Assembly: GCA_031826515.1 (NCBI GenBank)
Contig: CP134536.1
Coordinates: 3,664,501-3,728,500, forward strand
Reading direction: 5' to 3'
From: Flavobacteriaceae bacterium HL-DH10
Lineage (GTDB): Bacteria; Bacteroidota; Bacteroidia; Flavobacteriales; Flavobacteriaceae
Length of the DNA stretch: 64,000 nucleotides
Of the stretch, positions 43,774 to 52,459 are shown in pieces (within the stretch, counting starts at the first letter, position 1; every line of letters begins with the position of its first letter). A model generated the notes under the pieces. It was not told the origin of the DNA and did not search any database. It worked only from the letters and a program-made list of their open reading frames with translations. The position numbers were made by a program, and so were the translations under genes.

Positions 43774-44787
43774 ATGCAGATAAACGACAAAACCGAAATT
43801 AAAGCTTATCAAGCTTCAGAACAACGTTATGATACCATGAAATACAAACGGACAGGAAAAAGCGGTGTTCTTTTACCTGCCATTTCATTAGGTTTATGGC
43901 ATAATTTTGGATTTGTTGATAGTGTTCAAAATGCGAGAGAAGTTTTGCGCTGCGCTTTCGATTTAGGAATTACGCATTTAGATTTAGCAAATAATTACGG
44001 ACCGCCATATGGTTCTGCCGAAGAAAATTTCGGAACTATCTTTAAAAAAGATTTTCAAAACCATAGAGATGAATTATTTATTGCCTCCAAAGCAGGATAT
44101 GATATGTGGCCAGGACCTTATGGTAATTGGGGTTCTAGAAAATATTTAATATCGAGTTTAGACCAAAGTTTAAAACGTATGGGGCTAGATTATGTTGATG
44201 TTTTTTATCATCATAGACCAGATCCAGACACACCTTTAGAAGAAACAATGGGTGCATTGGCAGATATCGTTCGTCAAGGAAAAGCGTTATATGTTGGTAT
44301 TTCTAATTATCAACCTAAAGAAACTCAAGAAGCCGCAGAAATTTTAAAACGTTTAAATACGCCATTTATATTGCATCAAGCACGGTATTCTATGTTCGAT
44401 CGTTGGGTTGAAGATGGCCTTTTAGACACATTAGAAGAAAATGGTGTAGGTTGTATTACTTTTTCGCCATTAGCGCAAGGGATGCTTACTAATAAGTATT
44501 TAAAAGGAATACCAAAAGATTCTAGAGCTGCTAGAGATTTAACGTTTTTAGATGAAGCAACTGTAAATAGTAATATTGATAAAATTCAAAAATTAGCTAC
44601 TATTGCTGAAGCACGCGGACAAAAATTATCGCAAATGGCTATTGCTTGGATATTAAGGCAACCCCAAGTAGCATCGGTACTTGTTGGAGCTAGTTCTGCT
44701 AATCAATTAAAAGAGAATGTAAATGCTTTAAATAATTTAAGTTTTACTAATGAGGAATTGAAATTAATTGATAAGATTATTGGTTAA
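43774..44787 (+). CDS. aldo/keto reductase, YghZ-like
   Basis: The 337-residue enzyme matches the YghZ/GPR subfamily (L-glyceraldehyde 3-phosphate reductase). Homology begins near residue 11 (KAYQASEQRYDTMKYKRTG) so the full ORF start is kept. The catalytic Asp, Tyr, Lys and His of the barrel are in HLDLANNYGPP, ASKAGYDMWPGPYG and YHHRPDPDTP. It probably reduces methylglyoxal or other aldehydes with NADPH. It is a single gene. Confidence 0.92.
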   Translation: MQINDKTEIKAYQASEQRYDTMKYKRTGKSGVLLPAISLGLWHNFGFVDSVQNAREVLRCAFDLGITHLDLANNYGPPYGSAEENFGTIFKKDFQNHRDELFIASKAGYDMWPGPYGNWGSRKYLISSLDQSLKRMGLDYVDVFYHHRPDPDTPLEETMGALADIVRQGKALYVGISNYQPKETQEAAEILKRLNTPFILHQARYSMFDRWVEDGLLDTLEENGVGCITFSPLAQGMLTNKYLKGIPKDSRAARDLTFLDEATVNSNIDKIQKLATIAEARGQKLSQMAIAWILRQPQVASVLVGASSANQLKENVNALNNLSFTNEELKLIDKIIG

Positions 44788-44793
44788 TTAATT

Positions 44794-45477
44794 TTATTCC
44801 TTCATGATAATAATAGTTGCTTTTACTCCTTTAGCAAGGTTCCATTGGTTGGCAGATACTAAATTCCCTGCATCATCAACAACTCTAAATTCGGCTGTAT
44901 TAGGTCCCGACGAACCTTGGTTTAAGGCTAAAAAATCTATTTTATTAAACCCTTTTTGTAAATCTAATTTAAAACCTTTAAATCCTCCTGATAAAAACAC
45001 TCTTGCGTGAATAATATCGTCGTTTACTAAAACTTGAATAACATCACCGTCAACATATCCGTGATCACGATAAACGACATTTACAAATTTAGCTTTACTT
45101 TTAAAATCTCCTAAAAACTGATCAGTTAAACTTCCATTTCGCTGTTCTATTTCTTCAGGAGTTAATTTTAAATTTTCTATATTTTTATTAATCTGTTTTG
45201 TGTAAAGTTCTCCAGGATTTCCAAATTTTTCTTCTGGAAACATAGAAAATTCTTTTTTCGGAAAATTCAAGTTTGTAGATACTTTTGGAGTGTTTAAAGC
45301 ATTAAATTTATTATTATCACTTTTTATTGGTTCTTTAGGTATTACAGTATTAGATTCAATTGAGTCTTTAGGACTTTCTACCGCTGGTATAGATATAGAA
45401 TTATTTCTACTATCTATTTGAGAAAAAGCAGATAGCGTAAAAATTGTGAATACAAGAAATGAAAAATAATACTTCAT
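44794..45477 (-). CDS. secreted protein of unknown function
   Basis: I choose the ATG at 45477 (227 residues) because it gives a good signal peptide (MKYYFSFLVFTIFTLSAFSQ); the in-frame ATG at 45525 would put 16 hydrophobic residues in front. The middle is low-complexity, rich in Ser, Asn and Pro. The C-terminal 100 residues look like a compact beta domain (YRDHGYVDGDVIQVLVND, GFNKIDFLALNQGSSGPNTA). I do not recognise a family with certainty. It is convergent with the aldo/keto reductase gene. Confidence 0.78.
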   Translation of the reverse strand: MKYYFSFLVFTIFTLSAFSQIDSRNNSISIPAVESPKDSIESNTVIPKEPIKSDNNKFNALNTPKVSTNLNFPKKEFSMFPEEKFGNPGELYTKQINKNIENLKLTPEEIEQRNGSLTDQFLGDFKSKAKFVNVVYRDHGYVDGDVIQVLVNDDIIHARVFLSGGFKGFKLDLQKGFNKIDFLALNQGSSGPNTAEFRVVDDAGNLVSANQWNLAKGVKATIIIMKE

Positions 45478-45754
45478 CGTTATTAAAACTACTTCAATTA
45501 TAAGTGCTCGTATAATTAGCATCAAATATAATTCTTATGATGAAAATTTCAAGCATGCATTAATTATTTAGTAAAATATTAATACAAATACTGTTCCTAA
45601 AACTAATTCAGTCAAAATATTTGCCTATTCTTCTAAGCTATTCAAAAGTAAATCGTTAAAATATGTTAATTTATTACTTTGTTATACATAGTACTGTAAC
45701 AAATTCAAATGCTAATCGTCTATCAAGTATAAATCAATTAAAATATTAGAAATC

Positions 45755-45841
45755 ATGAGAACTTTAAACAACAATCAATTAACAGGAACATTAGTATCAA
45801 CTAAAAGTAATAACTGGAACAATAAAAGACGTTACAGATAA
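45755..45841 (+). CDS. tiny peptide, 28 residues, unknown
   Basis: A short ORF encodes MRTLNNNQLTGTLVSTKSNN followed by WNNKRRYR. It is preceded by A/T-rich sequence and overlaps a hairpin terminator at its 3' end (45824-45853). A near-consensus promoter box (TTACTTTG) lies at 45674-45681. It shares with the next tiny ORF an ending of the form W-x3-(K/R)RY. It is Asn-rich, basic at the end and lacks a signal peptide. Whether it is a leader peptide, a modified peptide precursor or a chance ORF is open. Confidence 0.45.
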   Translation: MRTLNNNQLTGTLVSTKSNNWNNKRRYR

Positions 45842-45853
45842 GTAGCGTCTTTT
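45824..45853 (+). terminator. terminator hairpin overlapping the tiny ORF stop
   Basis: AAAAGACGTTAC and GTAGCGTCTTTT form a 12-base stem (one G-U pair) with loop AGATAA, ending in TTTT. The left arm lies within codons 24-27 of the tiny ORF, so a ribosome finishing that ORF would cover it. Confidence 0.65.
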
Positions 45854-45887
45854 CTATACAATACTTTTCATTAAACAAATAAAAAAA

Positions 45888-46022
45888 ATGAAACCAATTA
45901 CTAGAATATCAAAACATTTAAATACGATTACTAAAGAAAATTTATTTTCAGGCAGACGTATTTTAAATTTTCAATCTTCACAAACTTGTATTTGGACAGG
46001 GACTAAGCGATATGCGCATTAG
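45888..46022 (+). CDS. tiny peptide, 44 residues, unknown
   Basis: This ORF has ATG after an A8 run and encodes a basic peptide beginning MKPITRISKHLNTITKENLF and ending CIWTGTKRYAH. The ending matches that of the 28-residue peptide (W-x3-KRY). It has one Cys next to the Trp. There is no signal peptide. It lies between the hairpin and the exbD gene and could be part of the same transcript if the hairpin is read through. Confidence 0.45.
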   Translation: MKPITRISKHLNTITKENLFSGRRILNFQSSQTCIWTGTKRYAH

Positions 46023-46091
46023 TTAGTTTTCAATTGTTTATGGTATTGTTTTTGTGAATATCAGTTCATATTAACATATAAATCTATAATC

Positions 46092-46649
46092 ATGAGACAA
46101 TCAAGGCTAATGCCCGAAGTAAATGCAGGTTCAATGGCAGATATTGCATTTTTATTACTTATTTTCTTTTTAGTAACCGCCGCCATTCCAAAAGATAAAG
46201 GGATTAATAGAAAATTACCTGCTGAATGTCCTCCAGGAGTTATTTGCGATAGTAAAATAAAAGAACACAACCTTTTACGAATTGTTCTTAATAGTAATAA
46301 TGATATTATGGTTGAAAATGATATTATTGCCATTGAAGATTTAAAAGACATCACAAAACAATTTTTAGACAATAATAAAGATGGAAGTTGTGATTATTGT
46401 AGCGGACAAAAATTTGAAGACGCATCAGATAATCCAACAAAAGCAGTTATTTCATTACAAAATGATAGAAATACAAGCTACAATCAGTTTATTGCGGTAC
46501 AAGACGAATTGACCAAAGCGCTTTTTGAATTAAGAAAAGATTATGCTAAAAAGAGGTTTAATAAATTTCCAGAAGATTTATCGGCAGAAGAATTGAAACA
46601 AGTTAAAGCCGCCTATCCATTTATATTATCGGAAGCTGAAACCAAATAA
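46092..46649 (+). CDS. exbD: ExbD/TolR family biopolymer transport protein, orphan
   Basis: The 185-residue protein has the ExbD layout: a short cytoplasmic start, one membrane helix with the essential Asp (SMADIAFLLLIFFLVTAAIP) and a periplasmic domain. The periplasmic part contains a Cys-rich insertion (CPPGVICDSK, GSCDYCSGQK) not seen in enteric ExbD. Normally it works with ExbB and TonB to use the proton gradient. Neither partner is adjacent here, so it may pair with ExbB encoded elsewhere. The two tiny ORFs lie upstream. Confidence 0.9.
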   Translation: MRQSRLMPEVNAGSMADIAFLLLIFFLVTAAIPKDKGINRKLPAECPPGVICDSKIKEHNLLRIVLNSNNDIMVENDIIAIEDLKDITKQFLDNNKDGSCDYCSGQKFEDASDNPTKAVISLQNDRNTSYNQFIAVQDELTKALFELRKDYAKKRFNKFPEDLSAEELKQVKAAYPFILSEAETK

Positions 46650-46654
46650 TTGAA

Positions 46655-47056
46655 TTAATCACGCTTTGGAATGCCGTATTCGATGTATATTTTTTTTCGC
46701 CCCCACTCTTTTGCTGCTTTTACATCAACACCCATATAAATATCAATACGGTTTTTCCATCGCGCATGCATTTTGTCTTTAACATAATAAATATTGTTAA
46801 AACCTTCAATTCTTATCGGTGTATTATGTTTTAGACCTAATTTCAATAGGTCTCTAGAAACTGCAATGTAATTTAATCCTGGTTTCAAACTGTCTCCAAA
46901 GGCCGTAATACTAGGATTATAATTGGTTTGATAGGATAACGAATTATATGCTGTAGCAGTAACCTCTATCTTATGCCATGTATAATTTTTTTCAAAAGAG
47001 TTTTCTGCATTTTTACAGTTAAATATTAATAACAAAAAAATTAATAGTGTCCTCAA
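46655..47056 (-). CDS. 3D-domain protein (double-psi beta-barrel), likely exported
   Basis: The 133-residue product has a short hydrophobic start with possible lipobox (LLIFNCKN), then a 3D domain with the Asp-bearing phrases SITAFGDSLKPG and VKDKMHARWKNRIDIYMG. This is the fold of MltA-type lytic transglycosylases and Rpf/YabE proteins; it lacks the other domains of MltA. It may cut or bind peptidoglycan. It is convergent with exbD. Confidence 0.85.
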   Translation of the reverse strand: MRTLLIFLLLIFNCKNAENSFEKNYTWHKIEVTATAYNSLSYQTNYNPSITAFGDSLKPGLNYIAVSRDLLKLGLKHNTPIRIEGFNNIYYVKDKMHARWKNRIDIYMGVDVKAAKEWGRKKIYIEYGIPKRD

Positions 47057-47131
47057 AATATGTCATTTTATTAAATTGAATATAATAAATTATTCTTCAA
47101 GCAGTGAAAATTTAAAATCCACTAGATTTAA

Positions 47132-49135
47132 TTAATAATCTAAAAGACTTTTTAAGGCAGATTCAAACCTGTCTTTTGGAAGGTATTGTTGCTCTAATTG
47201 GGACGCAAAAGGTATAGGACTCTCCATACTGGCCACACGTTTTACTGGAGCATCAAGATATTGAAAACAATTTTCCATAATACTTGCTGAAATATCACTA
47301 GCAATACCACCAAATAAAGAGTCTTCTTGTAAAATAATAGCTTTACCTGTCTTTTTTACAGAATTATAAATGGTTTCTGTATCTAAAGGTTGAAGTGTTC
47401 TTAAATCAATAACATCGGCATTAATAGTGGGATTTTTACCTAAAGTTTCTAAAGCCCAATGAGTTGCTGCTCCATAACTTATTATTGTAACATCACGGCC
47501 TTCTTTTAAAACAGCTGCTTTACCAAACGGAATGGTGTAATAATCTATTGGAACATCTTGACGAATGCTTCTATACAATCCTTTATGCTCGAAAAACAAT
47601 ACAGGATTTGGGTCGTTAATTGCAGTATTTAATAATCCCTTAGCATCATAAGGAAATGAAGGGTATACCACTTTTAATCCAGGTGTTTTTGTAAACCATG
47701 CTTCATTGGTTTGTGAATGAAAAGGACCTGCAGCAACACCACCGCCACAAGGCATACGGATAACCACATCGGCATTTTGATTCCATCGATAATACGATTT
47801 GGCTAAATAATTTACGATGGGATTAAAACCAGAGCTTACAAAATCTGCAAATTGCATTTCAACAATACTTTTCATACCTGCAATAGATAAACCCATAGCC
47901 GTTTCAACGATTGCCGATTCGCAAATTGGGGTATTTCTAACCCGATTTTTCCCAAACTTGGTAACAAAACCTTCAGTAATTTTAAAAGCACCTCCATATT
48001 CTGCAATATCTTGCCCCATAATTACTAAGTCATCATGCCGTTGCATACTCTGTTTTAAACTATTAGAAATGGCATCGATAAATCGCATTTCCTTAACTTC
48101 TGAATAATTATTAAATTCTTGATAGTCATAAGATTGATAAACATCATTTAATTCAGTAGTTTCATTAGGAATGATAATTTCTTCATTAAAAGCAATATCT
48201 AAATGCTCATTAATTTCACTTATAATAGTTTCTTTTATTGTTACTTCATCTTCTTCATTTAAAATAGTATGCGCTCTTAAAAACGATTGAAAATTGATAA
48301 CAGGGTCTTTTGCTGCCCAATTATCCATAAGCTCTTGTGGCACATATTTTATACCACTTGCTTCTTCATGTCCACGCATTCTAAAGGTTTTAAATTCAAT
48401 TAAAACTGGATGTGGGTTAACACGAACACGTTCAGCAATGTCTTTAACTTTTGTATAAACTTCAATAATATTATTTCCATCGATAATATGGGATTCCATA
48501 CCGTAACCCAAACCTCTATCTACAATATCTTTACAATTATATTGCTCACTTGTTGGCGTCGATAAACCGTATCCGTTATTTTCTATACAAAACAATACGG
48601 GAAGTTTCCAAACAGATGCCACATTTAAAGCTTCATGAAAATCACCTTCACTAGTACCACCTTCTCCTGTAAAAACTGCTGTTACTTCATTTTTATTTTT
48701 TAATTTTGAAGCTAAAGCAATCCCATCAGCCACCCCTAATTGCGGACCTAAATGAGAAATCATGCCTACAATTTTATAGTGCTGTGTTCCAAAATGAAAA
48801 GAACGGTCTCTACCTTTTGTAAATCCAGAAGCTTTACCTTGCCATTGTCCAAATAATCTATATAATGGAATGTTTCTAGTGGTAAAAACACCTAAATTCC
48901 GGTGCATGGGTAATATATACTCGTCTTTATTTAAAGCCATAGTAACGCCTACTGAAATAGCTTCTTGACCAATACCCGAAAACCATTTGCTTATTTTTCC
49001 TTGTCGTAATAAAATAAGCATCTTCTCCTCTATTAATCTTGGTTTCAGCATGTTTTTATAAAGCTGAATTAAAGTGCTATCTTCAAGAGAATCAGCATGG
49101 TATTCAATGTTAAACGAAGTAGACTCTTTATTCAT
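47132..49135 (-). CDS. 2-oxoacid dehydrogenase E1, fused alpha and beta subunits
   Basis: The 667-residue protein joins the alpha part (about 1-330) with the thiamine diphosphate motif GEGGTSEGDFHEALNVASVW...ENNGYG to the beta part (about 350-667) with QDIAEYGGAFKITEG and the terminal transketolase C domain. This fused form is common in Bacteroidetes branched-chain 2-oxoacid dehydrogenases. It decarboxylates 2-oxoisovalerate-type acids and passes the acyl group to E2. E2 and E3 are not adjacent. Confidence 0.92.
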   Translation of the reverse strand: MNKESTSFNIEYHADSLEDSTLIQLYKNMLKPRLIEEKMLILLRQGKISKWFSGIGQEAISVGVTMALNKDEYILPMHRNLGVFTTRNIPLYRLFGQWQGKASGFTKGRDRSFHFGTQHYKIVGMISHLGPQLGVADGIALASKLKNKNEVTAVFTGEGGTSEGDFHEALNVASVWKLPVLFCIENNGYGLSTPTSEQYNCKDIVDRGLGYGMESHIIDGNNIIEVYTKVKDIAERVRVNPHPVLIEFKTFRMRGHEEASGIKYVPQELMDNWAAKDPVINFQSFLRAHTILNEEDEVTIKETIISEINEHLDIAFNEEIIIPNETTELNDVYQSYDYQEFNNYSEVKEMRFIDAISNSLKQSMQRHDDLVIMGQDIAEYGGAFKITEGFVTKFGKNRVRNTPICESAIVETAMGLSIAGMKSIVEMQFADFVSSGFNPIVNYLAKSYYRWNQNADVVIRMPCGGGVAAGPFHSQTNEAWFTKTPGLKVVYPSFPYDAKGLLNTAINDPNPVLFFEHKGLYRSIRQDVPIDYYTIPFGKAAVLKEGRDVTIISYGAATHWALETLGKNPTINADVIDLRTLQPLDTETIYNSVKKTGKAIILQEDSLFGGIASDISASIMENCFQYLDAPVKRVASMESPIPFASQLEQQYLPKDRFESALKSLLDY

Positions 49136-49157
49136 GAATTTGTAATCATAATTGTAT

Positions 49158-49165
49158 CAAATATA
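49158..49165 (-). promoter_or_regulatory. -7 promoter box of the E1 gene
   Basis: The minus strand reads TATATTTG, an exact TAnnTTTG match 22 bases before the ATG at 49135. Confidence 0.5.
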
Positions 49166-49232
49166 GCAAAAATGTAAATATGATATTGAAAGTTATATAA
49201 AATTGAAAGTCTAAAATTTTACAATGTTTTTG

Positions 49233-49240
49233 TACATTTG
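49233..49240 (+). promoter_or_regulatory. -7 promoter box of the 2OG oxygenase gene
   Basis: TACATTTG is an exact TAnnTTTG match, 29 bases before the ATG at 49270. Confidence 0.5.
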
Positions 49241-49269
49241 TAATACATTCAAATTAAATTTATTCCATT

Positions 49270-50220
49270 ATGAATATGATTCCAAGTGTCGATTTAAATG
49301 ATTTCATTTCTAACGATCCTAAAAAAAAACAAAAATTTGTTGATGCTATAGGTAAAGCTTATGAAGAAATTGGCTTTGTTGCATTAAAAGGTCATTTTTT
49401 AGATGATACTTTAGCTGATAATTTATATAAAGAAGTAAAACATTTTTTTGAATTGCCTGTTGAAACAAAACAATCCTACGAAATACCAGGAATTGGAGGA
49501 CAGCGTGGATATGTATCATTTGGCAAGGAAAGTGCTAAAGGAAAAAAAGAAGGTGATTTAAAAGAATTTTGGCATTTTGGTCAATATGTAGAAGATGATG
49601 ATAAGCTAAAAGCAGAATATCCAGATAATGTTATTGTTAATGAGCTTCCGGAGTTTAATAAAGTAGGTAAAGAAGCTTATCAAATGTTAGAAAAAACGGC
49701 AAAGTATGTATTACGTGCTTTAGCCTTGTATTTAGGGTTAGATGAATTGTATTTTGATGTCTATATACATAATGGAAATTCTATTTTACGGCCTATTCAT
49801 TACCCACCTATTACACAAGAACCTGATGAAGCTGTTCGAGCAGCAGCACATGGCGATATTAATCTAATTACGCTTTTAATGGGGGCGCAAGGAAGAGGTT
49901 TACAAGTTCAAAATCATGAAGGCGAATGGATTGATGCTATAGCTGAGGCTGATGAACTAATGATTAATGTAGGCGATATGTTATCAAGACATACTAACAA
50001 CAAACTAAAATCTACGATTCATCGTGTTATAAATCCTCCTAGAGAACTCTGGGGAACATCTCGCTATTCTATTCCATTTTTTATGCACCCTATAAGCGAT
50101 ATGAAACTGAATGTTTTAGATGGTTGTGTTGATGAAGAAAACCCTAAAGCATTTGAGGATATTACTGCTGGTGAATTTTTAACAGAACGCTTAATAGAAT
50201 TAGGACTGATAAAAAAATAA
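49270..50220 (+). CDS. isopenicillin-N-synthase-like 2OG-Fe(II) oxygenase
   Basis: The 316-residue enzyme has the DIOX N-terminal region (KQKFVDAIGKAYEEIGFVAL) and the catalytic jelly roll with the iron ligands His-x-Asp in AAHGDINLITLL and distal His in KSTIHRVINP, followed by the 2-oxoglutarate-binding Arg in SRYSIPFFMHP. The substrate is unknown. An intact A9 run early in the gene shows that not all homopolymers in this window are shortened. The next gene is a SUI1-like factor 87 bases on. Confidence 0.9.
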   Translation: MNMIPSVDLNDFISNDPKKKQKFVDAIGKAYEEIGFVALKGHFLDDTLADNLYKEVKHFFELPVETKQSYEIPGIGGQRGYVSFGKESAKGKKEGDLKEFWHFGQYVEDDDKLKAEYPDNVIVNELPEFNKVGKEAYQMLEKTAKYVLRALALYLGLDELYFDVYIHNGNSILRPIHYPPITQEPDEAVRAAAHGDINLITLLMGAQGRGLQVQNHEGEWIDAIAEADELMINVGDMLSRHTNNKLKSTIHRVINPPRELWGTSRYSIPFFMHPISDMKLNVLDGCVDEENPKAFEDITAGEFLTERLIELGLIKK

Positions 50221-50307
50221 GTTACATTCTTAAGTAATTAATATACATTAATTTACTATTACTATTTTATCTACCTACTGAAAACTAAATACTGAATACT
50301 AAAAAAA

Positions 50308-50637
50308 ATGGATTTACAGGACCAACTAAAAAACTTATTTCCAGATCACGTTCAAGAAGAATCTGCTGAAAATATTAGTGACGAATCTCAAATATGGATG
50401 CAAGACGACCCTTTAATTTGTAAATATGAAAAGCGAAAAGGAAAACCTATAACCATTATAGAAGGCTATACAGGTGCCAACGAAGATTTTAAAATACTTG
50501 CTAAAGAAATAAAAACCAAACTTAGTGTTGGAGGCAGTTTTAAAGATGATAAAATAATTATTCAAGGCGATTATCGTGATAAAATTATGCAGATGTTAAA
50601 AGATAAAGGCTTTTTAGTAAAACGTGTAGGAGGCTAA
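50308..50637 (+). CDS. SUI1/YciH-like translation initiation factor
   Basis: The 109-residue protein has the SUI1 domain in its C-terminal 75 residues: RKGKPITIIEGYTGANEDFK, then AKEIKTKLSVGGSFKDDKII and IQGDYRDKIMQMLKDKGF. The Gly-Gly loop of the family is present. It is the bacterial counterpart of eIF1 and may affect start-codon fidelity. It starts a run of close co-directional genes (DUF1835, nucleoside phosphorylase, substrate-binding protein). Confidence 0.92.
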   Translation: MDLQDQLKNLFPDHVQEESAENISDESQIWMQDDPLICKYEKRKGKPITIIEGYTGANEDFKILAKEIKTKLSVGGSFKDDKIIIQGDYRDKIMQMLKDKGFLVKRVGG

Positions 50638-50642
50638 TTCAT

Positions 50643-51584
50643 ATGGATAAAAAAACGCTTCATATCACCAATGGCACAAGTTTAACCCATGTTTTAAATG
50701 AGTTAAACCTTGAAGGAGATAAGCTTACATGGCAAGAAATGCTTTGTGAAGGTCCTACTTTAGAGCATGTGTATTCAGAAAAATTTATAGAACTTAGAAA
50801 AGCTTTTTTTAGTTCTTACTACGATATTGATTTAAATGTTTCAGAAATTAAAGAGGAATTAGATAAATTAAATCATATAACTAATTATTCTGAAATTGTA
50901 CTTTGGTTTGAATACGATTTGTTTTGTCATATTAACTTATTAGCTATTATTAATTTAATTCAACAAAAGAAAATAACACTTCCATTGTATTTAGTCACTA
51001 GTGGAAGAGTGCGAGGAAGTAAAAATTTAAAAGGTTTAAGCGAATTAAACCCAGGAAATTTATTGAAACACTATCGAGACAAAGTAGAACTCACTCCTGA
51101 AGATATAGATTTAGCAAGAACCGTTTGGAACATATACTGCGGAAAAGATCATAATTTACTAAAACCTTATATCGTAAAAAGCTCCTCGTTTATTTATCTA
51201 AACAGCTGCTTAAAAGCACATTTAGAGCGTTTTCCAGATTCAAAAAGTGGCTTAAACAATATAGAAAGAAACATATTAGAAATAGTAAAAGATGCTAATA
51301 TAAAATCGTATCATCATTTATTAGGATATGCGCTTAATTATCAGGGTTTTTATGGTTATTCTGATTTACAAATATTAAGAATTATTGAAAAACTTAAAAT
51401 TTTTATCAGCGAAGATGATACCAATTTAAAACTAAACCGAAAGGGACATGAAGCTTTATTAGGTAAGCATAACTTTGCTTTAGAAATTGGTAATAATATA
51501 AAATACGGTGGTGTTTATAAATTCGATTTTCAATTCAATAAAAAACAAAACAAACTTGTAAAAACGGTGTATAATGCCAATTAA
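50643..51584 (+). CDS. DUF1835 domain protein
   Basis: The 313-residue protein begins with the DUF1835 phrase KKTLHITNGTSLTHVLNELN and has TWQEMLCEGP at about 33-42 and FEYDLFCHINLLAI in the first half. The second half resembles the DUF3658-type C-terminal region. It is cytosolic and its function is unknown. Its 3' end overlaps the nucleoside phosphorylase gene by 11 bases; the two are probably co-translated. Confidence 0.87.
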   Translation: MDKKTLHITNGTSLTHVLNELNLEGDKLTWQEMLCEGPTLEHVYSEKFIELRKAFFSSYYDIDLNVSEIKEELDKLNHITNYSEIVLWFEYDLFCHINLLAIINLIQQKKITLPLYLVTSGRVRGSKNLKGLSELNPGNLLKHYRDKVELTPEDIDLARTVWNIYCGKDHNLLKPYIVKSSSFIYLNSCLKAHLERFPDSKSGLNNIERNILEIVKDANIKSYHHLLGYALNYQGFYGYSDLQILRIIEKLKIFISEDDTNLKLNRKGHEALLGKHNFALEIGNNIKYGGVYKFDFQFNKKQNKLVKTVYNAN

Positions 51585-52442
51585 GGAATCTGAACTTATA
51601 TTAAATCCAGATGGTAGTCTCTATCATTTAAACCTGAAACCAGAACATGTTGCAAAAACGGTTATTTTGGTAGGCGATCAAGACCGTGTTAAGAAAGTAT
51701 CTAAACATTTTGATACTATTGAATTTGAAACCCAAAAAAGAGAATTTAAAACCCATACAGGGACTTACAAAGGAAAACGAATTTCGGTAATATCAACTGG
51801 TATAGGTCCAGATAATATTGATATTGTTTTAAATGAACTAGATGCTCTTTTTAATATTGATTTAATAACAAGACAACCTAAAGTAAAACTCACTAATCTT
51901 GACATTATTAGAATTGGTACCTCGGGTTCTTTGCAAAAAGATATTCCAGTAGATGCCTTTGTTTTAAGTACACATGGCTTAGATTTAAACGGGATGCTTC
52001 ACTCCTATCAAATAGAAACCATTGCTAATATAGATATTGAAGATACTTTTGTAAAACACACCAATTGGGATACAAACAAGGCGCGTCCTATTGTAATTAA
52101 TAACAGTAGTGTTTTAGAAAAAAAATAGAAAGTAAAAAAACATTTAAAGGTTTAACAGCTACAGCAGGTGGTTTTTACGGACCTCAAGGTCGAGTGTTGC
52201 GTTTACCTGTTCAAGATGCTGACTTAAATCATAAAATGGATACCTTCAATTATAATGGCTTAAGAATTTCAAATTTTGAAATGGAAACTTCTGCTATTTA
52301 TGGCTTATCAAAACTTTTAGGACACAATGCCTTATCTTTAAATGCTATTATAGCGAATAGGGCTACTGGAAATTTTAGTAAGAACGCAGCTCAAACTATA
52401 GAAAATCTTATTCTGTATACTTTAAATAAAATTGTTGAATAA
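51574..52442 (+). pseudogene. nucleoside phosphorylase, frameshifted
   Basis: The first frame (51574-52128) holds the PNP/UDP family start with VILVGDQDRVKKVSKHFD, then VISTGIGPDNIDIVLNELDA and RIGTSGSLQ. It ends just after an A8 run (52118-52125). One extra A continues it as ...EKKIESKKTFKGLTATAGGF..., then through SNFEMETSAIYGLSKLLGH, the conserved Met-Glu-Thr ribose site, to the stop at 52442. The intact protein would be about 289 residues, normal for uridine phosphorylase-like enzymes that cleave nucleosides to base and ribose 1-phosphate. Sequencing error or recent mutation cannot be told apart here. Confidence 0.82.
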
Positions 52443-52459
52443 TAATTCAAACTGATTAG

